Of a stretch of DNA of 64,000 bases, positions 1 through 12,238 are shown piece after piece. Position numbers and translations under genes: made by a program. Origin of the DNA: Flectonema sp. DT1601 (taxonomy: Eukaryota; Euglenozoa; Diplonemea; Diplonemida; Diplonemidae); NCBI GenBank assembly GCA_964019425.1, contig OZ025851.1:124001-188000 (forward strand), in the 5' to 3' direction. The notes below the pieces were generated by a model. It made no database searches. It saw nothing but the letters and a program-made list of their open reading frames with translations, and had not been told where the DNA came from. The stretch's first letter is position 1. Each line of letters starts with the position of its first letter.

Positions 1-972
1 TGACTCGACGATTGATGCTTTTGTGTTTGATGAGATGCCAGTGACTTGGGCTCTTAAAAACCTTGAAAAATACTCTATTTCTACATCAAACACCAACAAG
101 TACCTCACACCTCCACCATTTTTATACATTATAGGTTGAACCATGGGTTGAACTAGTTTCATAATACAATCTTGAAAGAAGACAGGTGCCCAAGTTACTT
201 TATGAAGTTGATTAGTTGGTCTTTGCAGAGGATAGCTGAACCATGTCTTGGATGTGACAGTCCATTTGTTGAACATTGTAATTGGATTTGGTGATCTCCA
301 TGTTGCTATAGATGATGAATTACGAGGATGCATCATAAGTTTGAATGAAGGATCTGAAAACGGTGTTGACTCTCCCCATAAGAAAGATTCTGCACCACCA
401 GCCCATCCATTCGGTGTTGCCATACCCGCAAGATGTAAATAATCAGACGATGCTTGAGGAAGGTAAGTAATATACGACGACACCGTCCCGTCTAGTTTTG
501 GATGTTTTTGATAAGACTCAACTATACTTAATATAACTGATAATATATCTCTGTCGTACACGTCCTGTTCGTTCCATTCGATTTCCTTTAATCGTTCAGC
601 AGCTGTTCCCAATATAAGAAGCGGTGTTGTAGTAAAATCATTAATTCCAGTGGCTACTGACTCGGTAGCTTTTGATGCTAGTCTGTTTACAATGATGTGA
701 ACACTTTTCTGAGATGAATCGTTGAGGGTATCTAAGTTTGTTTTTGATCCGCTCAATAAGGTCGCAGATGTTGTCGCAGCAACAAGCAGCAGAACTCCAA
801 CAAATAAGGAAACTAAAATTACTTTTAATTCGAATAAGAATCTTTTTTTTTTAAATTCTTTTGATGATACTTTTGCCAAATCGTTGTTGTCATCATCGAG
901 AACCATCTCAACAGCAATCGTTTCTAACTCCTCCGTCTCACTAATTACGTACTCTGCGGGAAAATCAGACAT
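1..972 (-). CDS. Cache-like receptor/sensor protein, N-terminal part (cut by window edge)
   Basis: An uninterrupted reading frame of 324 codons runs from an ATG at 972 to the left window edge, so the C-terminus is missing. About 45 mostly acidic residues precede a basic stop (KKKR) and one strong transmembrane helix at about residues 50-72. A long, presumably extracellular region follows, with the alpha/beta spacing and W/P/Y-rich segments I associate with Cache-type sensor domains. In protists such modules often precede adenylyl cyclase or kinase domains, but no catalytic domain lies inside the window. An acceptor-like AG sits five bases before the ATG, supporting this start. The coding frame and membrane segment are read directly; the Cache assignment is inference, and another ectodomain type is possible. 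Confidence 0.68.
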   Translation of the reverse strand, partial: MSDFPAEYVISETEELETIAVEMVLDDDNNDLAKVSSKEFKKKRFLFELKVILVSLFVGVLLLVAATTSATLLSGSKTNLDTLNDSSQKSVHIIVNRLASKATESVATGINDFTTTPLLILGTAAERLKEIEWNEQDVYDRDILSVILSIVESYQKHPKLDGTVSSYITYLPQASSDYLHLAGMATPNGWAGGAESFLWGESTPFSDPSFKLMMHPRNSSSIATWRSPNPITMFNKWTVTSKTWFSYPLQRPTNQLHKVTWAPVFFQDCIMKLVQPMVQPIMYKNGGGVRYLLVFDVEIEYFSRFLRAQVTGISSNTKASIVES

Positions 973-1538
973 TTCCCTGAAATTGTTAAAAATATGAGTT
1001 TTTTACGATCGTATCCAACGTCTATTTTCAAAAGAATTTGATAAAGCAGTGACGGTCTTGGAATATTTCTTTTTTACCTGTTTTACAGAAATATTATTTT
1101 TTATTTACTAAAACACTCTCCATGGATAAACTTTACAAGACGGTTGCTCATTTTCGTCCGTCAAGCTGGATGTTATCGTTGCTGAACCTTTTCATCTTTT
1201 TTTTTTTTTTAAAATAGCAAAACATCATCTTAAGTTCGATTGGCACTTAGCGAATTCGCACAGCTGCTTTTTTTTTTTTTTTTTTTTTTTTTTTGAAAGC
1301 CCCAGTCGCAATGACCAATAAATGTTTTCACTTTCAGAATTTGGAGAAAAAAAAAAAAAAAAGGAATAAAAAGATTAAAAAATATAACGGCAAGGCTGTT
1401 TTTTTTTTTTCTTTTTTACTCTTAGAAAAAGGAAAACATCATTTTTTTTTTTTTTTTTTTTTTGATCATCATTATGCAAATAAATCTGTGTGTACACACT
1501 GTACCTCTTAACAAGGCTTTGGAATGAACTCAACTCTC
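973..1538. other. Intergenic spacer with homopolymer tracts
   Basis: Between the FTase beta stop and the receptor start there is no recognisable gene. The stretch holds T runs near 1200, 1269-1294 and 1443-1463 and a shorter A run near 1350. The bases just right of the receptor ATG end in a TTTCAG acceptor-like site. Confidence 0.6.
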
Positions 1539-3027
1539 TCAGGATGACGGTACCTTCACCTCGTCGGGTAAGACGCTATTTTTATAAACATGTTGAAGAA
1601 CTTTAGATATTCTATCCCGAGGAAGACTGAATATCGGGTTTACAAATCTTAATTTAGAATCTTTCGGATCTCTAGTAACAACAACAGCATCTTCCGCTGA
1701 CGACAGCTGCAAGTCAGGATTAGAAGCTGTGTGATGTTCCTTACCACGACATGATCCTATTGACCATCCAGCTAAAGCATAGTTAGTATGGTAGTAATCA
1801 GGTGACATATCTGGTTTGTCACGAAGCCCACCAGTGATTGCCTGACAGCAGTATAGTACGTACTTTTGGAGTGATTCCTGTTTGTTATTTTATATCATCT
1901 CAAAAAAAAAAAAAAAGACGGATTTTTATATTAACAAAAAGAAAAACACAAACCTGATCAAATGCGAATAACCCTGCAGGTGCATCTTCCCAGCTGCGTT
2001 CTTCTAGATTCTCTGAATTTGCAGATTGTTCAGATGTCACTGCGGGTTGTTTAAATTCAGTTTTATTAATATCAATGTATCCCATCATGTCTAATAAGAT
2101 TGCATCATCAGGTGAGCTTGGGGTCTTCCCATCACCACTTCTCATACGACGATCTGCCTCAATCCCGGCAACCATTGCGTGACTCGCTCCTACCCAAAAA
2201 CTATAACAGGAGTCTACTAATTTATTAGTTCTGCCGTTGAATCCACCAACAGCTGTTTGACGTGATACAAGCCATTTCTTTAGTCGTTTTATATTGAGGC
2301 GGTCTGTCTTTCGGAGTAATGTAAGGGCGCTGAGAGCACAGAAAGTGTATCCTCCATGGGCTTCTTCATATGGTTGGCATCCAAATCCACCCTCGTAGGT
2401 CTGACATTGAATCAGAAAGTCTTCAACTCCCTCAAGAAGTTTAGGTGTGATCATATTAACTAACATCGCACTAATTAAGCAGCAGTAAGAACCACGAACG
2501 TCAACTTCACCTCCGACGTGTACAACGAAAGAGCCGTCGGGTTGTTTCAGTGTTAAAAACCAATCGTAGAGATCCTGTTTATGTTTTTCTAATAAAGAAA
2601 ACGCCTTATCAGTTCCCAAAGATGCCAACGACAAAACTGTTGCATATGTTGGTGCTAAGTGAGGTGTTTGCATGGGTCCACCTCCAAAACCACCACCACC
2701 TTCAGGAGACTTTGAGAAACAAGTGGCTAAGAAATCTACAATATCATCAGCATCAGGTATATCACTACTCTCTCTCACTCCCATGACGTCAAGGGCGTTA
2801 AGATTCCAAATTACCAACCATGGCCTCGATGCGTCTAAGTAGCTTATTCTACCCGACAATTGCTTCAAAGCTTTACTCACAAATGCCTGATGTTTTGCAA
2901 AAGTAAGTTTTGCTGTTGGAGCGTGAAAGTACTCTCTAACATTACGTTCTGTGTCTTCGTGTGAGATTGACGTCTCTGTTGCGTAGCCGTCATCGCCAAT
3001 AGGATCAAAGGGGAAACTGACACCCAT
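1539..3027 (-). CDS. FNTB: Protein farnesyltransferase subunit beta
   Basis: Two exons, 1954-3027 and 1539-1877, joined across a 76-nt GTTTGT...AACAG intron, encode 470 residues. The product is the catalytic beta subunit of farnesyltransferase, which with an alpha subunit transfers farnesyl to CaaX-box cysteines of proteins such as Ras. The alpha-alpha barrel repeats are visible as successive GGF/GGFG motifs (YEGGFG, AVGGFNGR, GGFGGGP). The zinc ligands are present: Asp and Cys in LVDSCYSFW, and His in the exon-2 segment YYHTNYALAG. The splice restores the conserved text around FDQ/ESLQKYVLYCCQ. The stop is TGA, which shows that TGA is a normal stop here. Assignment to FTase rather than GGTase-I or Rab-GGTase rests on the CCQ...GGLRDKP segment and the extended C-terminus. 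Confidence 0.97.
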
Positions 3028-3267
3028 CTTGTTATTATACTTTTTTAGAACATTAAATTAATTTCAAAACTGGAATACTCTGAAAAACACAATTTTCTAC
3101 AGTTTACAACAACTAGATTGCAGAACAACAATTACAGAGAGGGAACAGATCCAACGATACAAACGGAGAAGAGGTTCAAACATGTAAAAATAAATAACAA
3201 AAAAACAAAAAGTAAAAAGGTCAAGTATGCTTGACACACACAATAATTTAATTGTGTCCGTCAGATC

Positions 3268-3642
3268 TCACAACTGGTGAAGTGCTCCACTAACATAAGG
3301 TGAGACGTATGGTGCAGTAGCTCCGTTTGGACCAGCTGGTCCGTATGCTGAAGACGGACTATAAAGTGTTCGGTAGTTACTTCCATCAGCCACAGCCTTA
3401 GCATGGACCATACGAGTATTGCCTTCTGTATAACACTCATTCGACGCTGTTGCTTTAGCTGCGGTATTCACTGCTAGTGCGTTGTACTGCACTGCATGTG
3501 TTTCTGAAACTCCTGCGCTGCTGACAGCAACAGCATTCAATGCCTCAGTAGTGGCGCTAAAGTTTCCCTCATGTTTTGCTCGAGTTTGGTCAGTTACGGA
3601 AGTCATTGGAGCGAAAAGGGAACCTGCGACGTGGATTGCCAT
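3268..3642 (-). CDS. Small Ala/Ser/Thr-rich protein of unknown function
   Basis: A 124-residue product beginning MAIHVAGS. I chose this ATG because a CACAG acceptor lies about 30 nt upstream, as for other genes here; the frame itself stays open to 3813, where an upstream ATG would add 57 residues including a possible hydrophobic segment. The protein is rich in Ala, Ser, Thr and Asn, with short repeated Ala-Val/Ala-Ala motifs and a Gly/Pro/Tyr-rich tail ending ALHQL. No domain is recognised. It lies 240 nt downstream of nothing but FTase beta's leader side, so it sits in the same transcription direction as its neighbours. Existence as a gene is moderately supported by composition and by the acceptor position. 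Confidence 0.55.
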   Translation of the reverse strand: MAIHVAGSLFAPMTSVTDQTRAKHEGNFSATTEALNAVAVSSAGVSETHAVQYNALAVNTAAKATASNECYTEGNTRMVHAKAVADGSNYRTLYSPSSAYGPAGPNGATAPYVSPYVSGALHQL

Positions 3643-4152
3643 TTTATGAGAAGGATTCGAATGAAAACTGTGACGGAAAGTAAAACATAAAATAAATGAT
3701 CCTACACTGCTATAGACCAGTAGCTTTCCATACCTTACATCCATCTTATTGTGCCTTGACTGTTTGTTATATAAATGATAAGACGAATTCTCACCGTAAC
3801 AGACACTAGGCATAGTCTTACCAGAACCGTATGTGTTGACTTCCTTTCGGAAGATTCCAAATAAAGGAATGATTATAAAAGAATTTACAAAGGAATCCTG
3901 AATAGCAGGCTGCGCGGCAGCACAACGTGCTGCAGGTAAATAGAATTCGCGCGAACAGATGTCGTCAGGCTGACTAAGAAAGGGCCGAACAACAGAATGG
4001 TTACCACACTGAATGTGTTTTTAAAGAAAAAGACTTCTGAATTTAGTGAAGTCGTTCATGTTTTACACATGAAAGACGTCACAAACAAGGAATTAGTATA
4101 ACATTCTCACTGCTACTCTACTGAGGGACAACATCACAGAACATAATCGTTC
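3643..4152. other. Spacer with an unexplained open minus-strand stretch
   Basis: Between the ART-fold gene and the small Ala-rich gene. On the minus strand a frame stays open from an ATTCAG acceptor-like site near 4012 to beyond 3813, about 70 codons with no ATG until 3813. It could be a leader, an upstream exon whose start I cannot find, or chance. Confidence 0.4.
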
Positions 4153-6434
<2,282 letters not shown>

Positions 6435-8562
6435 GGCTATAAGAGTTACTTACACTTATTTAAACTATTCTGAGCAGGGGAGGAAGTAATGAATAATAAA
6501 TAGGTAGAAATCGAGTTATTTTTTGAAAAAAAATCCTTTGAAAAGCACTCGGAACGTGTACCCGCTCTTCACTACATAAGAGCTATTGGCTTTGTATGCA
6601 TAAAAAGAGTATGAACAATACAAGTAGTACGTTGTCACAAACACATCGTAACTTCCACATTAGTTGGTCACTACCGTGGGCATTTTTCTTGATTTCCAGC
6701 AGTTTATTTTTCCAATTTTTTTTTTTTTTTTTGTTTTGTTTCCATTCTCCAACGAATAAGCTGCGTAGTGCAAAAGTGGTTCAGGGAGGAGGGGGGGATC
6801 GGGGGAATAATTCTTGTGTGGTGGATAAGCCCAAAATTGTTGGTAGCTATAAGTTTGACTCCTCCTCTCTGCTTTCGTAACCTCATTCACGTAATATATT
6901 ATTTTTTTTTTTTTATCCTCAAAAAAAAGGAAGTTTCGTTCACCCATAGGAGGGCTCCTAAAATAATATCTGATTCATTGCGGGAGACACTGGGTTTTTA
7001 GTAGCTTCAACGGCGAACAACACATAACAAAAATAACATCCATAATATGAAGAACACAATAAATAACAAAAACATTACGTAACGGTTTCTTAAAATAGCT
7101 ATTCTGACAACAAAAAAACGAATAAGACAACGAGGCTATTTTTAAAGCCTACCCTCGCGTTTCTCTTTGATATGTATTTTATTTCAGTGAAAGAATCCGA
7201 CGATTTTTCCGCCGGTGAAACAACATAAAAAAAGAGAAATCTTTTTTTTTAAAAAAAAGCTGAAAAGAATTTCGTACTGGTAACCAAACCAAATAGACAA
7301 AACTGCAAGCTCTTGTTTAATAATAGTTTCCTTTGTAATTATTGCTGTGAGGGGGGTTATGAAAGAAAAAGAATATCAACTGAATCAGCTCCGTAAGAAA
7401 TGGTTTCTTCTTCACTCACCCTGAAGAAGTTGAAGTACACTCGAAATAGAATATAAGGCAACATCGATGACTTTACCGCCGTAGACGCCAAACAAGTGCC
7501 AGGATGTAGAAAAATCGCAAAAATCGGGTAATGGCTTAGCAAAAAAAAAAAAAAAAAAAAAAATGCACACGCTTCTGTTTGGAGAGGGATTTTTGTTTCT
7601 TAGTATTCATTTTTTTTTTTTTTTTTTTTTTTCATTTTTCTATTTTTTTTTTCTTTTTTTTTCCCCTAATTTTTCTCCAAGTCTTTAATATAAAAACAGC
7701 CAAATACGTCTTTTTTTATGAAACAAACAAAACCGCGGGTGCGAACCCCCAAAAACAGGAGCACACAACGCATACACTACTGAGAGAATATACAGGTTTA
7801 CAACGCGCATTTGGGCAAACGTTGCTAACCCATTACTATATGAAGCTATAAATAATTTTTTAAAGGGTTCTACTTGTTTGAGAGAGCCTTCTAAAGTGCT
7901 TTTGTCAAACACGTTGATTTTTTTTTTTTGAATTTTTCGGAGACTTCCCACTAACGAAGTAGTCAAAAACAACTTGTCGCACTTTATGAGGCTAAACTAT
8001 ATGCAAGAAACGCATAAAAAATTTTAAAAAAAAAAAGAAAGAGAGAGAGAGAGAAAAAAGATTTTTTTTTTTTAGTTTTTTTTTGGTGTTAGTTCGAATC
8101 GTGCCTTCCTGAATAGCCACCATGGCACAAAGCGCACTGCCACCACGGCTTGCCTTGTTAAAATTCTACACCGAAAAAAAAAAAAGGAAAAAAAAAATTG
8201 AAAACGAAGAGGTGGTATACCTCATCTCTTTGTGTCACTGCCTACTTATCTTATTTTTTTAAATTCCACGAATGATAGAAGAGCACACCACACACTACTT
8301 AATCACTTTTGGCGGGCATTGCTTGGCGGACGTTTCAATGGTACAGGCTGTACAATAAATGGTAGGCATCTAATAACCATTATTTATTGTATTATTTGGT
8401 TTTTTTTTTTTTTGTTGTTTTTTTTTTTTTTTTCTTCGTTCATTTCATTTTCGTTTTTTTTTTTTTTTTTTTTTTTTCCGGGTTTCGTTTTGTAACCTAC
8501 TACGGGCCTCCGCTCACCCGTATTGAGACGGTTTGTGGCGTTCAATCACGTCGTAAAAATGA
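6435..8562. other. 2.1-kb spacer, no recognised gene
   Basis: AT-rich sequence with many homopolymers (for example A at 7541-7563, T at 7611-7632, T near 8400-8480) and a GA-dinucleotide stretch near 8038-8055. A G-rich patch lies near 6787-6805. Short open frames exist on both strands but are low complexity and lack recognisable motifs. Confidence 0.5.
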
Positions 8563-10437
8563 TTACTTTTTCGGACTCAAGGGACCTGTACTGAGACCCT
8601 TAGCGACGGCAGCCCAAGTACCGGCGGTTTCCTGTTGTGGTTTACATTGAAGTGGTTTCTTATTAAAACGGATAAGGGTTAATAGTTTAATAGAATACAA
8701 ATTGGCATACCGCTGGTGCCGGTGCTGAGGTTGCCTGCGCAGGTGCAGAAGCTGCCGCGGGTCTTGACTCAGGCTTGGTAGTTACAGTTTTACTTCCCTC
8801 TGACTTTCCCTTGGCTCCATCCTTCTTCTTACCTCCTCTTCCCTTGCCTCCGCGACCTTCAGCGGCACCACGTCCTCCACGGCCCTTGCCAGATGTTCCT
8901 CTGCTTCCCTTACCTGCCTTTTCCTCCGCCTTCTTTTCTTTTGTTCGGTGCTGCGCTGATCCTCCCGGAACAACAACTGTTCCACCTGAGATACCAGCGC
9001 GGTACTGTTTTTAGTGTTTTTTTATTAAAGCAGCTCACCTTACTATATTTATAAAAGTAACTTTACTAAACTACACACCTGAAGAAATGGAGCTGTTGGA
9101 ACACGGCAATCAGTGGCAGTGACAACTGCCTCTGCGAAACTCTTCGGCGCGTTTGCTGCTGCAGCAACATCGGAAGGTGGCAGTTCTTCGTTCTTTGGGG
9201 TTGCGGTTTTCTGTTGCTTCTGTTGGATATTATAATGATGTAATGTAATGTTACCTATTTAAGATTTACTTAAAAGATGAATACACAAACCTCTTCCTTA
9301 ACAGGAACTGGAGCAGTCAGCGCTAAACTATAGTCTGGTTCACTCAACAAGACAGGGCACATGGTAGCGGATGGAAGAGGTTCGGAAAAGTCTCCCTCCT
9401 TAACAGCGCCGTTTGTTAACTTGTCTTTGTAATCCTTGAGGGTTGAGATGATGTCTTCTTTATCCCATCGAATCGCATCTGTTGTTGTTGTTGTTTTTTT
9501 TTTTAATGTACTTTTCTTAACTCAAGACAAACAACAATATCAACATACCCTTCTCATAGAGACCAGTCCAATCAGAAGGAACCAATGCAGGGAAATCTTC
9601 TGCTGTGAATTTCGGAGTGATAGGAACTGATTCAGCGGTGCTGTGATGTCCACCCTTGCGGCCTCCACGTCCAGAAGGTGGAGCTCCTTTCTTACCTCCC
9701 TTTCCACCTTTAAAGTCAGGGCGGTGTTGATGATGGTGATGGTGGTGGTGGTGGTGATGCTGATGTGGGAATCCCTGGTACATAGGAAAAGGAGGAGCCA
9801 TACCATAAGGGAATGGCGGCATTCCAAACACCCAATCATTCGGAGGCCCATTATGAGAATCATTATTACGATAACCAGAGAACGGATCATGTTTTGGATA
9901 GCTTTCAGCAATTTCGTGCTTTGCTACCAACATGTTGATGCTCATTGATTCGTTCTTTAATCTAGCTCTGACTGGTTTTCCGCGAAGTTTCGCAGATATG
10001 GCTGCGCGGTGCATTTCTAACGCTTCCTCTTCAGTAGCAAACTGAACGAATCGAGTGTCGTTTACTTCTCTTCGTATCGACACTGGTTTTGAAGAAAAAA
10101 TAGCTTCAAGTTCCGAATCCGGTACGTCAGTTGGAATTTCTCTAATTATGAGAGTGGTCCTCAGGGCTGGTTTAATGTTTTTAGGAGATATTAAAATATC
10201 TTTACTTTCCTCTCCTTCGATGTTTAACTTCTCACTCTCTCTTATCACTGAGATAAGTTCTTCTTCTGTAGGACTCATTTCTTTAATTCTCGGAAAGTTC
10301 GCGACGATACCAATTGGAACTCTTAATTTTTCATCCATCTTACCATAAAGGTAATCATCGGTTTGAAGGTTTCTTGGACAAAAATAGTACTCAACCTGCT
10401 CCATGAGCTTCACACGTTTCTGTGCTCCATCCACCAT
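8563..10437 (-). CDS. La-related RNA-binding protein, LARP4-like
   Basis: Five exons (9549-10437, 9291-9478, 9079-9219, 8711-9004, 8563-8631) encode 526 residues with every junction in frame. Residues about 8-90 form a La motif (VEYYFCPRNLQTDDYL, then IPIGIVANFPRI-type helices); residues about 95-165 form an RRM-like domain starting TLIIREIP, the arrangement of LARP4-type proteins that bind poly(A) or mRNA and PABP. A His-rich run (about 10 His) and Gly/Lys-rich segments follow, then a conserved-looking FTAEDFPAL motif, then an Arg-Gly/Lys-Gly-rich tail and a terminal WAAVAKG segment. A CTCAG acceptor lies about 35 nt upstream of the ATG. The expected role is mRNA stability or translation control in the cytoplasm. 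The LARP4 versus other LARP choice is inference. Confidence 0.9.
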
Positions 10438-10628
10438 ATTGGTGTGGGTGGAGGTACTGCAGCCGCTGAGAGAAATTAATTATAAATTGAACCGAGAAAA
10501 AAAAAAAAACACCAAATAATTTTTAAAAAAAATAAATAAAGGAACAACAACACTTCGTGTAACTGTCCATTTGCAACAATTATAATATCATATCAGGACC
10601 ATATCTAATGTAGCTCACTTTTTTTTCA

Positions 10629-10850
10629 TTAAAAATCATCTCCAAATCCGAAAGCGTCAACAGTAGACCATTGCTTTCCCGAAGCGATGCATTTTTTCTT
10701 CTTCTCCTCAATCATATCATTGAGTACTTTAGCAGGCTCATGTGAACTGTTGTGTCCGTGCTTTCCAAGCCCTCTAATTAAGGGAAAGTCAACAACCTTA
10801 TCTCCACAGAAGAATGGCTGGTTGAGAGCTTCTGTTCGACCCCGTCCCAT
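10629..10850 (-). CDS. Small conserved-looking protein, 73 aa, unknown
   Basis: A single-exon frame starting MGRGRTEALNQPFF and ending FGFGDDF. It is balanced in composition (not homopolymer-derived), with a Lys-rich helix in the middle and a C-terminal acidic-aromatic tail. An acceptor-like GTAG lies a few bases before the ATG, and the frame sits 190 nt downstream in plus coordinates from the LARP gene start, in line with the tight spacing of this strand. I do not recognise the family. It resembles the short microtubule-associated or ciliary proteins of flagellates only in size and composition, which is not evidence. Confidence 0.6.
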   Translation of the reverse strand: MGRGRTEALNQPFFCGDKVVDFPLIRGLGKHGHNSSHEPAKVLNDMIEEKKKKCIASGKQWSTVDAFGFGDDF

Positions 10851-12238
10851 GTTTTCTACGTCGTGTAAATCTTGGCGGATGATAAAAATATATAATACAC
10901 AATATTATCTCTGTTTTGAATCACACGTTTTTTTTTTTTTTGGTGCAAATCAGTCCAATACTTCCTCCCCACCGCAAGTATCATAAGAAAGAAACAGTAA
11001 GGATAAAAACTAACCAAAAACAAACAAAAACATTGATTTTTTTTTTTTTTTCCCTTCTTTTTTCTTTCCCTCTCCCTGTCTTACATAGCACAACAATGCT
11101 CAGAAAACCAGCATAAATATGATAACAACCTATGATTGCAAACACGTAGAGAAAATAATTTTAGGTGCGAGTTCCTCAGAAGTTTTCTTTTCAAGATAGA
11201 AAAAACGAAACTTCTTTTTTTTTTTTGTCAGGGGAAAAAAAAAAAAAAAAAAAAAATGAAAAAAAAATTTTAAAAAAAAGAATTAAACATAACTTTTTCT
11301 TAAAGTTTAAAAACAATACACCTCCAGAGTGGTTGGCCATGTTTTTGATATGAGAAACCGATGGGGGAAAAAAAGACCCTTCTCAGTAAAATGTGTAGAA
11401 TCGTAACACAAATATTTGATAAAGAAAAAAAACAAAATAACTAAAAGACGTGCGTCTCAAGGTTTTTATGTACTGCTTGAAATCACGTTAATTTTAAATA
11501 TTTTTAGGAAAGAGTAAAAGCTGCACATTGAAGAGTAAAAATAACAACAAAAGCCGAACGAACCAACGTGAGAGCTCCGATGATATTGTCGCATATATGT
11601 GACGGCAGGAAGCACTGCAAAGTCAAGTAATCAAGAAAAGTAGATAAATATCCCCAACTACGATCTATTGATATAGACCATTTCAGCTGTGAAAATTTTT
11701 CTTACAAAAAAAAAAAAAAAAAAAAAAAAACTATGAAGTAAAATAGAAATCTCTCTTTTATCGCTGCTGTTTTTTTTTTTTTTTTTCTTTCTTTTTTTTT
11801 TCCTTCTCTTGCTTGTTCGGAATAACACCACAAAAAAAATGGGGGGGGAGAGCAGCAGCAGCTAGGTAAGATTGATTCTACAACTCAATACCTCCACCCA
11901 CTCCCCCCCCCCTCTCTATGATATTTATCTAAACAACTAGTAAAAAACAGTTCTTTTGAGAGTATCAGTAAAAGCGTTTGCTTTCAGAAATTGTAACAAA
12001 TTAAAAAAAAAAAGGAAAGGACAAGTCACAAAACCTTATACAGCTGAAATGTTAACGAATCGAAAAAACGTTAAAAGCAGATGAAATCTAACGTCGAAAA
12101 ATTTGATTTTTTTTTTTTTTTTTTGACTTGTTTTGAAGAAAGAGGATCAGTTTTGTCTTTTTGCAAGAACAAAGTTTTTTTTGGAAAGAAAGAAACAAAT
12201 AAAAAAAAATAAAAAAAAAAAAATTAAAAAAAAACAAC
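10851..12238. other. 1.4-kb spacer, no recognised gene
   Basis: Dominated by A and T runs (10929-10941, 11038-11051, 11229-11256, 11706-11730, 11771-11800, 12109-12124), with short G and C runs near 11840 and 11905. No protein motif or structured RNA was recognised. Confidence 0.5.

Noticed and set aside
1539-1877. A separate 89-aa gene
   Set aside because: It is exon 2 of farnesyltransferase beta; the sequence before its ATG is also coding and continues the family alignment.
8085-8115. tRNA T-loop-like GTTCGAATC
   Set aside because: Upstream sequence is GA and T tracts; no tRNA fold.
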